A stretch of 64,000 nt of DNA, from the NCBI RefSeq assembly GCF_006210265.1, contig NZ_VCNC01000002.1:124001-188000 (forward strand), in the 5' to 3' direction. Positions 15,426-24,166 of the stretch are shown here, one piece after another. The DNA comes from Desulfovibrio sp. UCD-KL4C. Lineage in GTDB: Bacteria > Desulfobacterota > Desulfovibrionia > Desulfovibrionales > Desulfovibrionaceae. The position numbers and the translations under genes are program-made. The first letter of the stretch is position 1; every line of letters starts with the position of its first letter. Below the pieces are notes generated by a model. The model saw nothing but the letters and a program-made list of their open reading frames with translations. It was not told the origin of the DNA and did not search any database.

Positions 15426-16052
15426 TTAAGATTTAAATTTTTTTCTTGAAGTTAAAAAAGCCGCAATACCAAATATACCAAAAATATATCCAATCCCTGC
15501 GAATATTTCTTTCGCTCCGGGACCATCTTCCTGTAAGTTTAGGAGCAGATGTTTTACAGTATCTACTTTACTATTAAGTTCTTTAACTTGAGCGGAAAGT
15601 TTTGATATGTCGGCGTTTGGCAGATTTGTTGCCATACTAGTTGGAGTCGTAGTCTGCTGTTTTTTTTCAATTGCGGAGTTGGTCGATGAAAAATTAGGGG
15701 AAATGTCTTCAGGTGTTAGAGTCCATTCATTTTGATGCCCTTGCGACGCTTTAAGGACAATTTTTAAGCCTGCATGATCAGAAGAAATTTCTTTTGGAAT
15801 AGGAAAGTTAAAATTGCCATTGTCGTCAGTGATCCCAGTTAGAATTTTCGCTCCGGTTGTTAAATTAAAAACTTCAATTTTGCCTTGGTGTACTCTGTTT
15901 TTTTTGCTGAAGTAGCTTTCAGTAAAAACTTTAGATCCTTCTATATATGCAAAAACAGAAACTCTGTGAGCATGTGCAGAAGGAATAGCGAAAAACATCA
16001 CAGAAATTAGAAAAATGACTGAAGACAATAAGCGAGATGATTTTTGAGACAT
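15426..16052 (-). CDS. NikL/CbiL-like periplasmic nickel transport accessory
   Basis: A 208-residue protein with a signal peptide ending 'SAHA-HRV', so the mature protein begins with His, a feature shared with metal-binding family members. The domain 'HRVSVFAYIEGSKVFTESYF', then 'TGITDDNGNFNFPIP' and 'ASQGHQNEW', matches NikL/CbiL-type proteins. A low-complexity linker (about 120-150), a short coiled coil and a C-terminal membrane anchor (about 183-202) follow. It forms a two-gene operon with the DUF4198 gene. Nickel specificity is inferred from the family and from the [NiFe] hydrogenase elsewhere in this window. Confidence 0.8.
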   Translation of the reverse strand: MSQKSSRLLSSVIFLISVMFFAIPSAHAHRVSVFAYIEGSKVFTESYFSKKNRVHQGKIEVFNLTTGAKILTGITDDNGNFNFPIPKEISSDHAGLKIVLKASQGHQNEWTLTPEDISPNFSSTNSAIEKKQQTTTPTSMATNLPNADISKLSAQVKELNSKVDTVKHLLLNLQEDGPGAKEIFAGIGYIFGIFGIAAFLTSRKKFKS

Positions 16053-16275
16053 AGTTGCAGACCTGTTAAGTTTGTTTTTAAAAAAATGTTAACTTTAAAG
16101 TAATACATATTTTAAAAACGTATACAGGTGCAAAAAGTGCAAGTCAATTGTAATATATAAAAATCTAGGAAATTGATTATAAAAAACGGGTGATTGGGGA
16201 AGATAAAGAAGACACATATACGCGTTATGCTATTGTTTATAGGATATATGTCAACTCAGCATGTAGGTTTGCACG

Positions 16276-17562
16276 TCAGTCGAATGTGTATCCCAAATTG
16301 ATTGTTGTGTTCAAAAATCCGTCAGGGTCATCGGATTTTGTCCCGAAAGTTTTTAAGTACCTGACATCTGAGCCAATGGTAAAACCTGAATCAAATTCAT
16401 AAAGGAATCCTAAACCTCCACCTGCTACGGGAGCTCCGTCTGAAAGGCTAAAATCAGTATTAGGATAGCCAAAGAAAGAATAACCTCCCTGAGCGGCAAT
16501 ATAAGGTGAAAATTTTGAATCTGTATAAAACCTGTAAAGTAAAGAAGCTGTAAAAGTGTACGTGTTGAAACTTTTAGATTTATAGTCGTAAGATGTACTA
16601 TTTGTTGCGTTGCTTGAAGCGTCTATAGTTCCTGATCTTCCTGAAGTACCACTAATCAACATGTCCCCGCCGATCCCAAGACCAGAAGGATAAAAATGAC
16701 GGATGGAAAGCCCACCTGACGGACCAAATGAAGAGTACGGCACATCTTTTTTCGATTTAGTAGAATATTGCGTGCCAAGTGCGGCTCCAATAAAAGTTTC
16801 TGACTTTTTCTTTGGAATAAAGAACCCTGTTTTCTTTCGATGTGTTCTTGATTTTTTTACACTGACCGCAAGATCATAATCTTTATTAGCAATATCGCCA
16901 GGATTTTTCATAGCTGACGAAACAGCCGAAGCTGTTGTTTCGTTAGAATCAGTTAAATAATTTTCGGTTAATCCATGAGATGGTTCAACCTGCAAAGGAA
17001 CAGCTTTAACTTGACGAGCAGGCCAGAATCCTAATTGTGGTTGTTCTTGAACCTGAATATATCTAATAGTAGGAGAGCTTACCGAAATGGATTGAGGCAA
17101 CGTTTCTGGTTGTGTATATTGTCTTTGAGCGGTGAGTCTTGATTGAGTGTCTCCAGATAATTCTGAAATCATTTCATTTGAAGTGGGAGCCAACTCATCT
17201 GGCCTGATAGGCTGAGTTACCGGTGATACTGGACCTGTGGCAACTCCTGCCTTGATAAGTTTTTGTGCAAGTCCCTGACCGTCAATAGCCACATCAGCTA
17301 AAATAATATTATTTGCGTCTTTTCCTATTTCGTTAACATCTACATCTTTCATTAAAGCAATGCCGCTGCATTCTAGTTTTCCTTTGGAAACTTCAACGTT
17401 AGGAGCTGGATCAATTCCGGATAATTTGATTTTTACTGGATGTTGACCGTCTTTAAGAACAACTAAAGTCGTCGGACCATCAACTGCAATAACTTTTCCC
17501 TGCCAAGCTTGCGCAGTTAATGGAATCGTTAACAAAAATATGAAAAAAGTTAGTATCCGCAT
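16276..17562 (-). CDS. TNase-like domain fused to outer-membrane beta-barrel
   Basis: A 428-residue exported protein with a signal peptide to 'AQA-WQ' (residue 19). Residues about 20-110 resemble a staphylococcal-nuclease/TNase OB fold ('GKVIAVDGPTTLVVLKDG', 'KIKLSGIDPAP'), but the calcium-binding and catalytic pattern is altered (DGPT for DGDT, GIDPAP for GIDAPE), so nuclease activity is doubtful. A Pro/Gln/Ser-rich linker (about 115-245) leads to a C-terminal beta-barrel (about 255-428) of OmpA/OmpW-like strands ending 'INLGYTFD'. It is monocistronic. I know of no named family with this layout. Confidence 0.65.
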   Translation of the reverse strand: MRILTFFIFLLTIPLTAQAWQGKVIAVDGPTTLVVLKDGQHPVKIKLSGIDPAPNVEVSKGKLECSGIALMKDVDVNEIGKDANNIILADVAIDGQGLAQKLIKAGVATGPVSPVTQPIRPDELAPTSNEMISELSGDTQSRLTAQRQYTQPETLPQSISVSSPTIRYIQVQEQPQLGFWPARQVKAVPLQVEPSHGLTENYLTDSNETTASAVSSAMKNPGDIANKDYDLAVSVKKSRTHRKKTGFFIPKKKSETFIGAALGTQYSTKSKKDVPYSSFGPSGGLSIRHFYPSGLGIGGDMLISGTSGRSGTIDASSNATNSTSYDYKSKSFNTYTFTASLLYRFYTDSKFSPYIAAQGGYSFFGYPNTDFSLSDGAPVAGGGLGFLYEFDSGFTIGSDVRYLKTFGTKSDDPDGFLNTTINLGYTFD

Positions 17563-17806
17563 TTTTACCAGCCGTTTATGTTAAAATTCAGTTTCATAAA
17601 ACAGATCGGCAATACTTGAATAATCTTAACAGTTTTTAATAATAAATTATAATTAATATTTGTTTAGTTCTTAATAAATTTGTGTTTCAAAGCGATAATG
17701 GTAGATGAATAAAATATGAGTAAAAATTTAAATATTAGATATTTTTTAATTTGTTGTGTATTAATTTTAATATTATTTATTATAAAATTATTATAAAGAG
17801 TTCATT

Positions 17807-18592
17807 ATGTTAAAAAGAATTGTATTATTTAATATTTTTTTCATATTGATTCCATGTATTGTTTATTCAAGTAATCTAGTTATAACGACTCTTGATAATC
17901 CTCCTCAAGCTTATCTTGAAAAAGGTACTCCTAGTGGTGTTTTAGTTGATATTGTTTCAGAGATAGTAAAAAAATCTGGATGTACTTGTACAATTAAAGT
18001 TGTGCCTTGGAAAAGAGCTCTTAAAATGGTTAAAATTGGTACAGCAGATGCTATTTTCAACGCTGGATATACTGCTGAAAGAAATAAATATTTGTTTTAT
18101 CCAAGCTGCGCTCTTATTACAGAAAAAGTTATTGCTTTGCGTCGTAAAGGGTCCGGTGTATTTTTAAAAACAGATTTTTCTAATGCAAAGGATTATAGAG
18201 TAGGTGTTGGAAGGGGATTTTATTATGGAAAGAAAGTCCAGAATGCTATTGATTCGAATATGTTCATGCGAGTCGAAGAAGTTCCCAATATTAATTTGAA
18301 TATGGAAAAGCTCAAATTGAGCAGAATTGATATGTTTTTTGCCGACTATCTTCCAGCTATGAATTTTTTAACTAGTATTGATTCCAAGGCAAATATTGAA
18401 TTGGTTGTCGATCCTACGACTGGCAAGCCTATAATTTACGGACGCTCTGACACTTATCTTGCTTTTTCGAGAACACATACACTGGATGGTTTGGTTAAGA
18501 AGATAAATGAGGAATTAGTCAATTTGAAAAAAAGTGGTAGCTACGACGAAATTATCAAAAAATATATTAAGGGCTATATTGATTTGGAATAA
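17807..18592 (+). CDS. Periplasmic solute-binding protein (family 3-like)
   Basis: A 261-residue SBP_bac_3-type protein with a signal peptide (about 1-21). Motifs include 'PPQAYLEKGTPSGVLVDIVSEI', 'WKRALKMVKIGTADAIFNAGYTAERNKY' and a final 'SGSYDEIIKKYI'. No transporter genes are adjacent, so it may supply a distant ABC transporter or act as a sensor-like binding protein, as many orphan members do. The ligand is unknown. The upstream 240 bp is very AT-rich. Confidence 0.8.
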   Translation: MLKRIVLFNIFFILIPCIVYSSNLVITTLDNPPQAYLEKGTPSGVLVDIVSEIVKKSGCTCTIKVVPWKRALKMVKIGTADAIFNAGYTAERNKYLFYPSCALITEKVIALRRKGSGVFLKTDFSNAKDYRVGVGRGFYYGKKVQNAIDSNMFMRVEEVPNINLNMEKLKLSRIDMFFADYLPAMNFLTSIDSKANIELVVDPTTGKPIIYGRSDTYLAFSRTHTLDGLVKKINEELVNLKKSGSYDEIIKKYIKGYIDLE

Positions 18593-18601
18593 TTGTAAAA
18601 A

Positions 18602-19018
18602 CTATCTCCAGCCGATTGGTTCATATCCTTTTTCAATTAGGCACTTTTCTACAAAATTTCGATATGCTGTGTCAGTATTGTCTTGAACAGCACCGCCTAC
18701 GGCTCCTCCGGCAGCTCCACCTGCGGTACCTGCAAGTGCTGCAGTTCCTGGACTGCCTGTTACGATTCCAATTCCTAAACCAACAGCTCCTCCAATAAGT
18801 CCGCCTTTTACTCCTGATTTAACGCTGCTTTTGCTGCGTGATGCTTTGCCTATGTTGTCATCAGCAAGATTCATACAGTATTCAATGTCTTGGTTAGTTT
18901 GAACTTTTCCGACAGTTTTAGAGTGATCATTAGAGTAAACAACAGGTTTTTTAGCACAAGCCGAGTGAACAGAAATTAAAAAAATAAATAAAATTAATGA
19001 AAGTATTTTGTTCAGCAT
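18602..19018 (-). CDS. Glycine-zipper envelope protein
   Basis: A 138-residue exported protein with a signal peptide ending near 'HSACA' (a poor lipobox). The central stretch (about 70-112) is a glycine zipper of repeated GGxxG units ('GGLIGGAVGLGIG', 'GTAGGAAGGAVGGAV') that can insert into membranes. The rest has two Cys, 'YCMNLA' and 'KCLIEKGYEPIGWR', in a pattern common to small glycine-zipper proteins. It converges with the solute-binding gene with only 9 bp between stops. Confidence 0.75.
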   Translation of the reverse strand: MLNKILSLILFIFLISVHSACAKKPVVYSNDHSKTVGKVQTNQDIEYCMNLADDNIGKASRSKSSVKSGVKGGLIGGAVGLGIGIVTGSPGTAALAGTAGGAAGGAVGGAVQDNTDTAYRNFVEKCLIEKGYEPIGWR

Positions 19019-19378
19019 AGTTATTTACCATATGTAAAAATAATAAATAAAAGATTCGTTATCGCAAATAATTAGGTGATGAGCTGATTTGCTAAAACTA
19101 AAAGCGTATCTAAAGAATTCAACCTGACATATATGTTAACTGAATTTACGACTAATGAAAGAAATTAATATAAATAATCATAATTGGTTTATCTGATTTT
19201 GCAATAAAAAAAGGTTTTAAATTTTTCTACAATATTAGCTATCTATTTTAATATCCATATTCTTCAGAGCGAGGTTTTTAATGTTCTCGTTCGCCACATG
19301 CCTCCACAAAACCTATGTGTGGTTGGATATGGGGGATAGTTATCACATATTTTGCGAGTGAGGTTGTGCAGTATATAG
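19019..19378. other. Gene-free region upstream of the glycine-zipper gene
   Basis: 360 bp, AT-rich to about 19240 and then less so. Small hairpins such as CGAG/CTCG (19269-19288) and CCACA/TGTGG (19304-19322) lie near the mscS end. I see no gene, and no clear terminator with a T-run for the large MscS gene. Confidence 0.4.
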
Positions 19379-21508
19379 TTAATCTTCCGTTTTTATTTCT
19401 CTGATTGAGTTGGCATAGCTTCGGGCTTTATTTATTGCATGGGCATCCGACTGAAATTCAGGGTAAGTGACTGGAGTGTCTCGTTTCAGATGAACCGTGG
19501 AGGTAGGAAATGCTATGTTGATTTTGAGTTCCTCAGCAAGGCGCAATGCGTCAACAATGAATTCATGTCTTACTATGAGTTCCTTGGCCCAGTCTTCGGT
19601 TTTAAAAAAGATGTAGACCATGATGTCGATGGAGGACGCTCCGAAGTCATTGACCACGATATGGAAATCGCTTTTCCTCGTATTAGGGTGGTTTAAGACC
19701 AGTCGTTTTAAACCCTGTACATAGCCATTGAGGTTTTCAGCAGGAGTATCGTAGGCCACACCTATGGTTGTTTTGTATCTACGCCATTTTCTACGGCCTA
19801 GGTTGTCCACAGGCGTGGTGATGAATTTAGCGTTAGGTATAATCAGCTCGGAATTGTAAAAGGTGCGGAGTGAAGTTGATCTAACTCCCACTTTTTCTAC
19901 AGTTCCGTCATGCCCGAGTAAACTGATCCAATCCCCAACTGCAAAAGGGTGGGTGGTCATGATGAGCATTGTACCGAATATGTTTTCTAGAGTGTCTTTT
20001 CCAGCAAGTGCTATTGCCAATCCGCCAATCCCCATTGCCGCAAAAATTCTTGTAGAATCCTGACCGAATAATTGAGCGATGTGAGCAAGACCCATAAGGA
20101 TGATTGCCAGTTTAAATATTTGGGCAACAATAAGCATCATGGTAGCTCTGATGGTTGCTCCACCGATTGAGGTGAGAACATCACAAGACAGATTGGTGGT
20201 CATGGCAATAATCCAAACTGCTGAGATGGTTCCTATAACTTTAACTCCGTAAAGAGAAAAAATCATTAAGTCCTTATACAAGATGAGGACTCCGACCATA
20301 GCTAACCAAGAGTAACCTACAATCATAATTTGGATTGGTAGAATAAATTTGCGACGATTTGGCGGAATAATTCCTTCAGGGAGTTTATTTTCAATTGAGC
20401 TAAAGATACTATTTAAAATATACGAAATTATCCTAATAACTAGGGGAGTGATCAGAAATAAAGATAATAGAGCTATCCATTTGTAAATGTTAGTGTTCAG
20501 GTATTTGACCATAAGTTGTGGGTAGTTGCGCTGGAAGAAATCGTCGATGACGATATGCAGCGGTAGCTGTTTTGCGACAAACGGATCAGTCCCTTCCTGC
20601 AGGAGTTCTTGCATGGTTTTGTCGTAACATGTCTGTACTACCTGCAAACTGTGCGGGGTGAACTTCCAAGCCTTACGCCCATTTTCAAGGGTCACAACAT
20701 GCATGGTTATCGAACCTATATCTGGTATGACCATAAACACCGGAGCATGATCAGTATCCGGAGAGGCGGAAAGTTCTTCAAGATGTATTGGGGAGCAGCT
20801 GTTGATAATCCGATATAGCATTACAGCTAGAATAGGGCCGTATACAGGCTTTTCAAGCGCAGTGAATCTGCTCATATCTAAAGTACTTATAGCAGTTTCT
20901 AGATTGCCATACTCCTTTCCATCAACTCCAGATTTCAGAGTGAAAAAGGTGCGATAGGGAGACATGAGGCTTTGCACAAAAGTGTCCCCTTCCATTTTTT
21001 CAGAAGTAAACTTTGTGTATTTGTACCGAAGTTTTTTGACCAACTTCACAAACTTTGGATTTTTAAATAGAGCTTCAGAAAAATGCCACCCTCCAGTTCC
21101 TTTCTTCATCATAATCTCAAGGGGGTGTCCTTCGTAGGAAAAGTGTAACTCAACTTGATTGCCCTGAATGGTGTCCGGGATATCATCATCGATATCATAA
21201 TTTATATTTTCAAGGACTAGTAATACATCACGTGCTTTTTTGACAGCTTCTGACTTGTTATCATCGGATATGTCTTCTTGTGAGGAAACGATCTTTGTCA
21301 GGCAGTTGAATCCTGTATAATCATCGCGATTATAATTGCGGATACTATATAAAAATGACCGTACCGCTTTGCGAGGTGTTGATAAGTTGCAGGCGTTGTC
21401 GGTACTAAGCAGTTTTATTTTATTTTCTTGTATAGGATTATTCTCGCTGATCAGAAAGAACCCAAGTAAAAGTCCGGCCAATAGGGCAATAGACCAATAA
21501 ATTTTCAT
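19379..21508 (-). CDS. Large MscS family mechanosensitive channel
   Basis: A 709-residue protein. The start at 21508 has TGGAG upstream and begins a signal anchor, unlike the ATG at 21565. A long periplasmic domain (about 30-330) precedes several membrane segments (about 340-540) and the MscS pore and beta domain, with 'GIGGLAIALAGKDTLENIFG', 'HPFAVGDWISL', 'GTVEKVGVRSTSLRTF', 'IIPNAKF' and 'NLGRR'. This is longer than E. coli MscS (286 residues) and resembles the YbiO/YnaI-type enlarged channels. It is monocistronic with a good promoter. Confidence 0.9.
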   Translation of the reverse strand: MKIYWSIALLAGLLLGFFLISENNPIQENKIKLLSTDNACNLSTPRKAVRSFLYSIRNYNRDDYTGFNCLTKIVSSQEDISDDNKSEAVKKARDVLLVLENINYDIDDDIPDTIQGNQVELHFSYEGHPLEIMMKKGTGGWHFSEALFKNPKFVKLVKKLRYKYTKFTSEKMEGDTFVQSLMSPYRTFFTLKSGVDGKEYGNLETAISTLDMSRFTALEKPVYGPILAVMLYRIINSCSPIHLEELSASPDTDHAPVFMVIPDIGSITMHVVTLENGRKAWKFTPHSLQVVQTCYDKTMQELLQEGTDPFVAKQLPLHIVIDDFFQRNYPQLMVKYLNTNIYKWIALLSLFLITPLVIRIISYILNSIFSSIENKLPEGIIPPNRRKFILPIQIMIVGYSWLAMVGVLILYKDLMIFSLYGVKVIGTISAVWIIAMTTNLSCDVLTSIGGATIRATMMLIVAQIFKLAIILMGLAHIAQLFGQDSTRIFAAMGIGGLAIALAGKDTLENIFGTMLIMTTHPFAVGDWISLLGHDGTVEKVGVRSTSLRTFYNSELIIPNAKFITTPVDNLGRRKWRRYKTTIGVAYDTPAENLNGYVQGLKRLVLNHPNTRKSDFHIVVNDFGASSIDIMVYIFFKTEDWAKELIVRHEFIVDALRLAEELKINIAFPTSTVHLKRDTPVTYPEFQSDAHAINKARSYANSIREIKTED

Positions 21509-21812
21509 TGTGACTCCATTGAATATTTTAGTGAAAATAATGACTTTGATATTATTTATTGTCAATTATTGACATTGCTATTTTGATTACGAACTACCTC
21601 ATGGAGGTAGAAAGTTTTAAAGTTATCGTTTGCTAGTGTGGAGTTAATGTGGATAGATAAATTAAAAAACGATTGTAAACATCGTTAATTGGGCTGTCAT
21701 TATTTCTTGTATGCAGTCCTATAAAGCCAGCTTGGTTAGACATGATGTTCAAGGACTAATTATGGGCAAGTTTATTAAGTATATTGAAGATTGTAGAGTG
21801 TCATAAAATTGT
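21509..21812. other. Intergenic region mscS / map
   Basis: 304 bp holding the mscS promoter (21537-21565) and a perfect hairpin CTACCTC-ATG-GAGGTAG (21594-21610). A further ACGAT/ATCGT stem lies near 21670-21686. No gene is visible. Confidence 0.45.
21537..21565 (-). promoter_or_regulatory. Promoter of the MscS-family gene
   Basis: On the minus strand a perfect TTGACA, 17 bp, then CATTAT. It lies about 30 bp before the chosen start codon and leaves a short leader with GGAG. Confidence 0.6.
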
Positions 21813-22607
21813 TTACCAGATTGCCCATCCTTTTCCATCTGAATCACAGGTCATAATTTCTATTCCGTCAGCTGTGATAGCAACTGTATGCTCAAAATGA
21901 GCCGAAGGTTTTCCGTCTTTAGTGCATATGGTCCATTTATCAGATTTAGTAAAAATTTTATGTGTACCCATATTTATCATGGGTTCAACTGCAATGACCA
22001 TCCCTTTTTGTAACGTGAAATTTGCAATTGCACGAGTCGGATAGTTTGGAACATCCGGGCTTTCCCACAGTTCGCGGCCTATACCATGTCCAACTAGTTC
22101 TTCTACTACTGAATAACCGGCTTTTCTTGCTGAGTCAGCCATTACGTTAGCAATGTCTTTCCACTTAACGCCCGGTTTCATTTCATTTAAAGCAATATTG
22201 AGGCATCCTTCAGTTGTATTCAGCAAATTTTGAACATCTTTAGAAACTTTTCCAACTCCATATGAACAGGCACAGTCAGAGCACCAACCGTCTAATTTAA
22301 CACCAATATCAATAGATACAAGGTCGCCTTCTATTAATTCTCGAGGCCCCGGTATGCCATGTACGACTTCGTCATTAACAGAAATGCATGTCCCCGCAGG
22401 GTAGGGTGTGGCCCCTTGAACACCTTTAAATAGTGCAATAGCTCTATTTTGGGAAATAAAGGATTCTACGGCTTCATTAATTTCAAAAGTTGTTACACCT
22501 GGCTTAATTAAACTTCTGGCAACCATGTGAGTTTCCTGAAGTAGTAATCCGGCTTTGCGCATTTTAGCTATTTCGTTTTTAGATTTGATGGAAATTTTTC
22601 TTTTCAT
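21813..22607 (-). CDS. map: Type I methionine aminopeptidase
   Basis: A 264-residue cytosolic metalloprotease that removes the initiator methionine. All metal ligands are visible: Asp in 'SIDIG' and in 'WCSDCA', His in 'GHGIG', and Glu in 'AVEPMIN' and 'FEHTVAI'. The C-terminus 'GKGWAIW' is slightly extended. A second CxxC ('WCSDCAC') lies around the metal site. It stands between tRNA-Met and the mscS gene, all on the minus strand. Confidence 0.96.
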   Translation of the reverse strand: MKRKISIKSKNEIAKMRKAGLLLQETHMVARSLIKPGVTTFEINEAVESFISQNRAIALFKGVQGATPYPAGTCISVNDEVVHGIPGPRELIEGDLVSIDIGVKLDGWCSDCACSYGVGKVSKDVQNLLNTTEGCLNIALNEMKPGVKWKDIANVMADSARKAGYSVVEELVGHGIGRELWESPDVPNYPTRAIANFTLQKGMVIAVEPMINMGTHKIFTKSDKWTICTKDGKPSAHFEHTVAITADGIEIMTCDSDGKGWAIW

Positions 22608-22700
22608 AGTAGTTGAAAGTAAATCTTGAAGAAATGGAAGTCAAAGGAGAAATAAAACAAAAAAACCGTAGTTCCTGAGAACTACGGGTTAGTGTAATCG

Positions 22701-22777
22701 TGGTAGCGAGGGAGGGAATTGAACCCCCGACACTGCGGATATGAGCCGCATGCTCTAACCAACTGAGCTACCTCGCC
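22701..22777 (-). tRNA. tRNA-Met (anticodon CAT)
   Basis: A 77-nt cloverleaf starting GGCGAGGTAGCTCAGTTGG with anticodon stem-loop GCGGC-TCATATC-CGC, T-arm GGGGGTTCAATTCCCTC and an encoded CCA. The 5' G-U pair and body fit elongator Met; a CAT tRNA modified to read AUA (Ile) cannot be excluded by eye. Confidence 0.93.
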
Positions 22778-22914
22778 ACGTTTCGGCCTTCGCCGCCAAC
22801 GAGAGAGAGTACTATACGGTCTCTTTCTTCTTGGCAAGTAAAATTTTAAATTTTTTCAATTTTTTTTAAAATAATGCTTTTGCTTAGCAATTCTAGATTG
22901 TTGAATGTCTAATT

Positions 22915-23709
22915 TTAACTCCAGAAATACAGAATCAGCGGAGCCAGTGCAAGCCTGTAATAAGCGAATGGACGCAAGGTTAATTTACCTAAAAGGTATA
23001 TGAAGCCTTTCACCGCAATCCATGCAGAAATAAAGGAAACAATAAATCCTATCGCAAGAAACGACATATCTGCCATTGTGAAGAGTTTATAGCTTTTCAA
23101 CATGTCGTAACCTGTCGCGGCAAACATAATGGGGACAGCTGCAATAAAAGAATATTCCGCAGCTACTTTTCGTTTTGCTCCCAGAATCATGCCACCCATA
23201 ATAGTCGATGCTGATCTTGAAAATCCGGGCCACAGTGCAAGACATTGGAAGCATCCTATGCCTAATGCCAGTTTTGGTGTCATTTCATCTAATGTAAAGC
23301 ATTCAGGTTTTCTTTCTTTTCGTTCTACAAAAAGAATCATTATGGCTCCTACCAAAAGAGCCCATGCAACTGTGTAAGGATTAAAGAGATATTTTTTAAT
23401 AGCATCGTGTGCAATAAGTCCGAGAATCGATGCTGGTAAACTTGTTAAAAATAACAAATATAGTCCTCGTACTCCTGAAAACTTTTTTCCTTGTTTAGGA
23501 AAAAGTAAACCCCAGAAAAGTGGCCAGTATAGCAATACTACAGCAAGAATTGCTCCTAATTGGATTGCAACCTCAAAAGACGCAGCCTTATCACCTGTAA
23601 AACCAAGAAGATTGCCGGTAATGATCAGGTGACCTGTGCTTGAGACTGGCAAAAATTCTGTTAGACCTTCGACTACTCCGAGAATTGCAGCTGCATAAAG
23701 AGAAGGCAT
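22915..23709 (-). CDS. uppP: Undecaprenyl-diphosphatase
   Basis: A 264-residue multi-pass membrane enzyme (BacA/UppP) that recycles undecaprenyl pyrophosphate for peptidoglycan and polysaccharide synthesis. The signature blocks 'EGLTEFLPVSSTGHL' (residues about 15-29) and 'WPGFSRSASTIMGGM' (about 160-175) carry the catalytic Glu, Ser and Arg residues. Length and hydropathy are typical. It is a single gene between tRNA-Met and the lpt region. Confidence 0.96.
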   Translation of the reverse strand: MPSLYAAAILGVVEGLTEFLPVSSTGHLIITGNLLGFTGDKAASFEVAIQLGAILAVVLLYWPLFWGLLFPKQGKKFSGVRGLYLLFLTSLPASILGLIAHDAIKKYLFNPYTVAWALLVGAIMILFVERKERKPECFTLDEMTPKLALGIGCFQCLALWPGFSRSASTIMGGMILGAKRKVAAEYSFIAAVPIMFAATGYDMLKSYKLFTMADMSFLAIGFIVSFISAWIAVKGFIYLLGKLTLRPFAYYRLALAPLILYFWS

Positions 23710-23915
23710 TTAAAACCTCTTGAATTGATAATAAATATAAAATGAATTAAAATAGCTAGATAGCTATAAAACATCTAATCAAGTATAAGGAAAAATCGTT
23801 CATTTAAGTTGTTAAACCGTGATTTAAATATTCCAGCCTGCGCAAAGTTGCAAGGGGGAACAAGCTAGTGTACTATAATTGATTAATAACGTTTGTCCTT
23901 AAAGGAATAGAATAT

Positions 23916-24113
23916 ATGACAACTATTGTTTCTAACTGTGAACTTACACGCAAAGCTGTTAAGTGGATTTCTGAACAGCAGGGTGAAACTGGTAAAACTC
24001 ATAGCGTGCTACTTGAAGAAGCAGCTATGCGTTTTAATTTATCACCAAAAGATATGGAATTTCTTGATAGATTTTACAAAGAAAATGCTGATAAAAGTCC
24101 TGAATGTGACTAA
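23916..24113 (+). CDS. Small hypothetical protein upstream of lptF
   Basis: A 65-residue soluble protein of unknown function ('NCELTRKAVKWISEQQGETGKTHSVLLEEAAMRFNL' in its first half, split here as a helical region about 8-45). AAGGAAT precedes the ATG. It lies 53 bp upstream of lptF in the same direction and may be co-transcribed. The Asn-Leu-Ser-Pro segment followed by a helix gives a small helical fold. Confidence 0.6.
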   Translation: MTTIVSNCELTRKAVKWISEQQGETGKTHSVLLEEAAMRFNLSPKDMEFLDRFYKENADKSPECD

Positions 24114-24166
24114 TAATTTTTATTCAAAACTGGACTTAACCGTCTATAATTCCATATGGAAACAAT

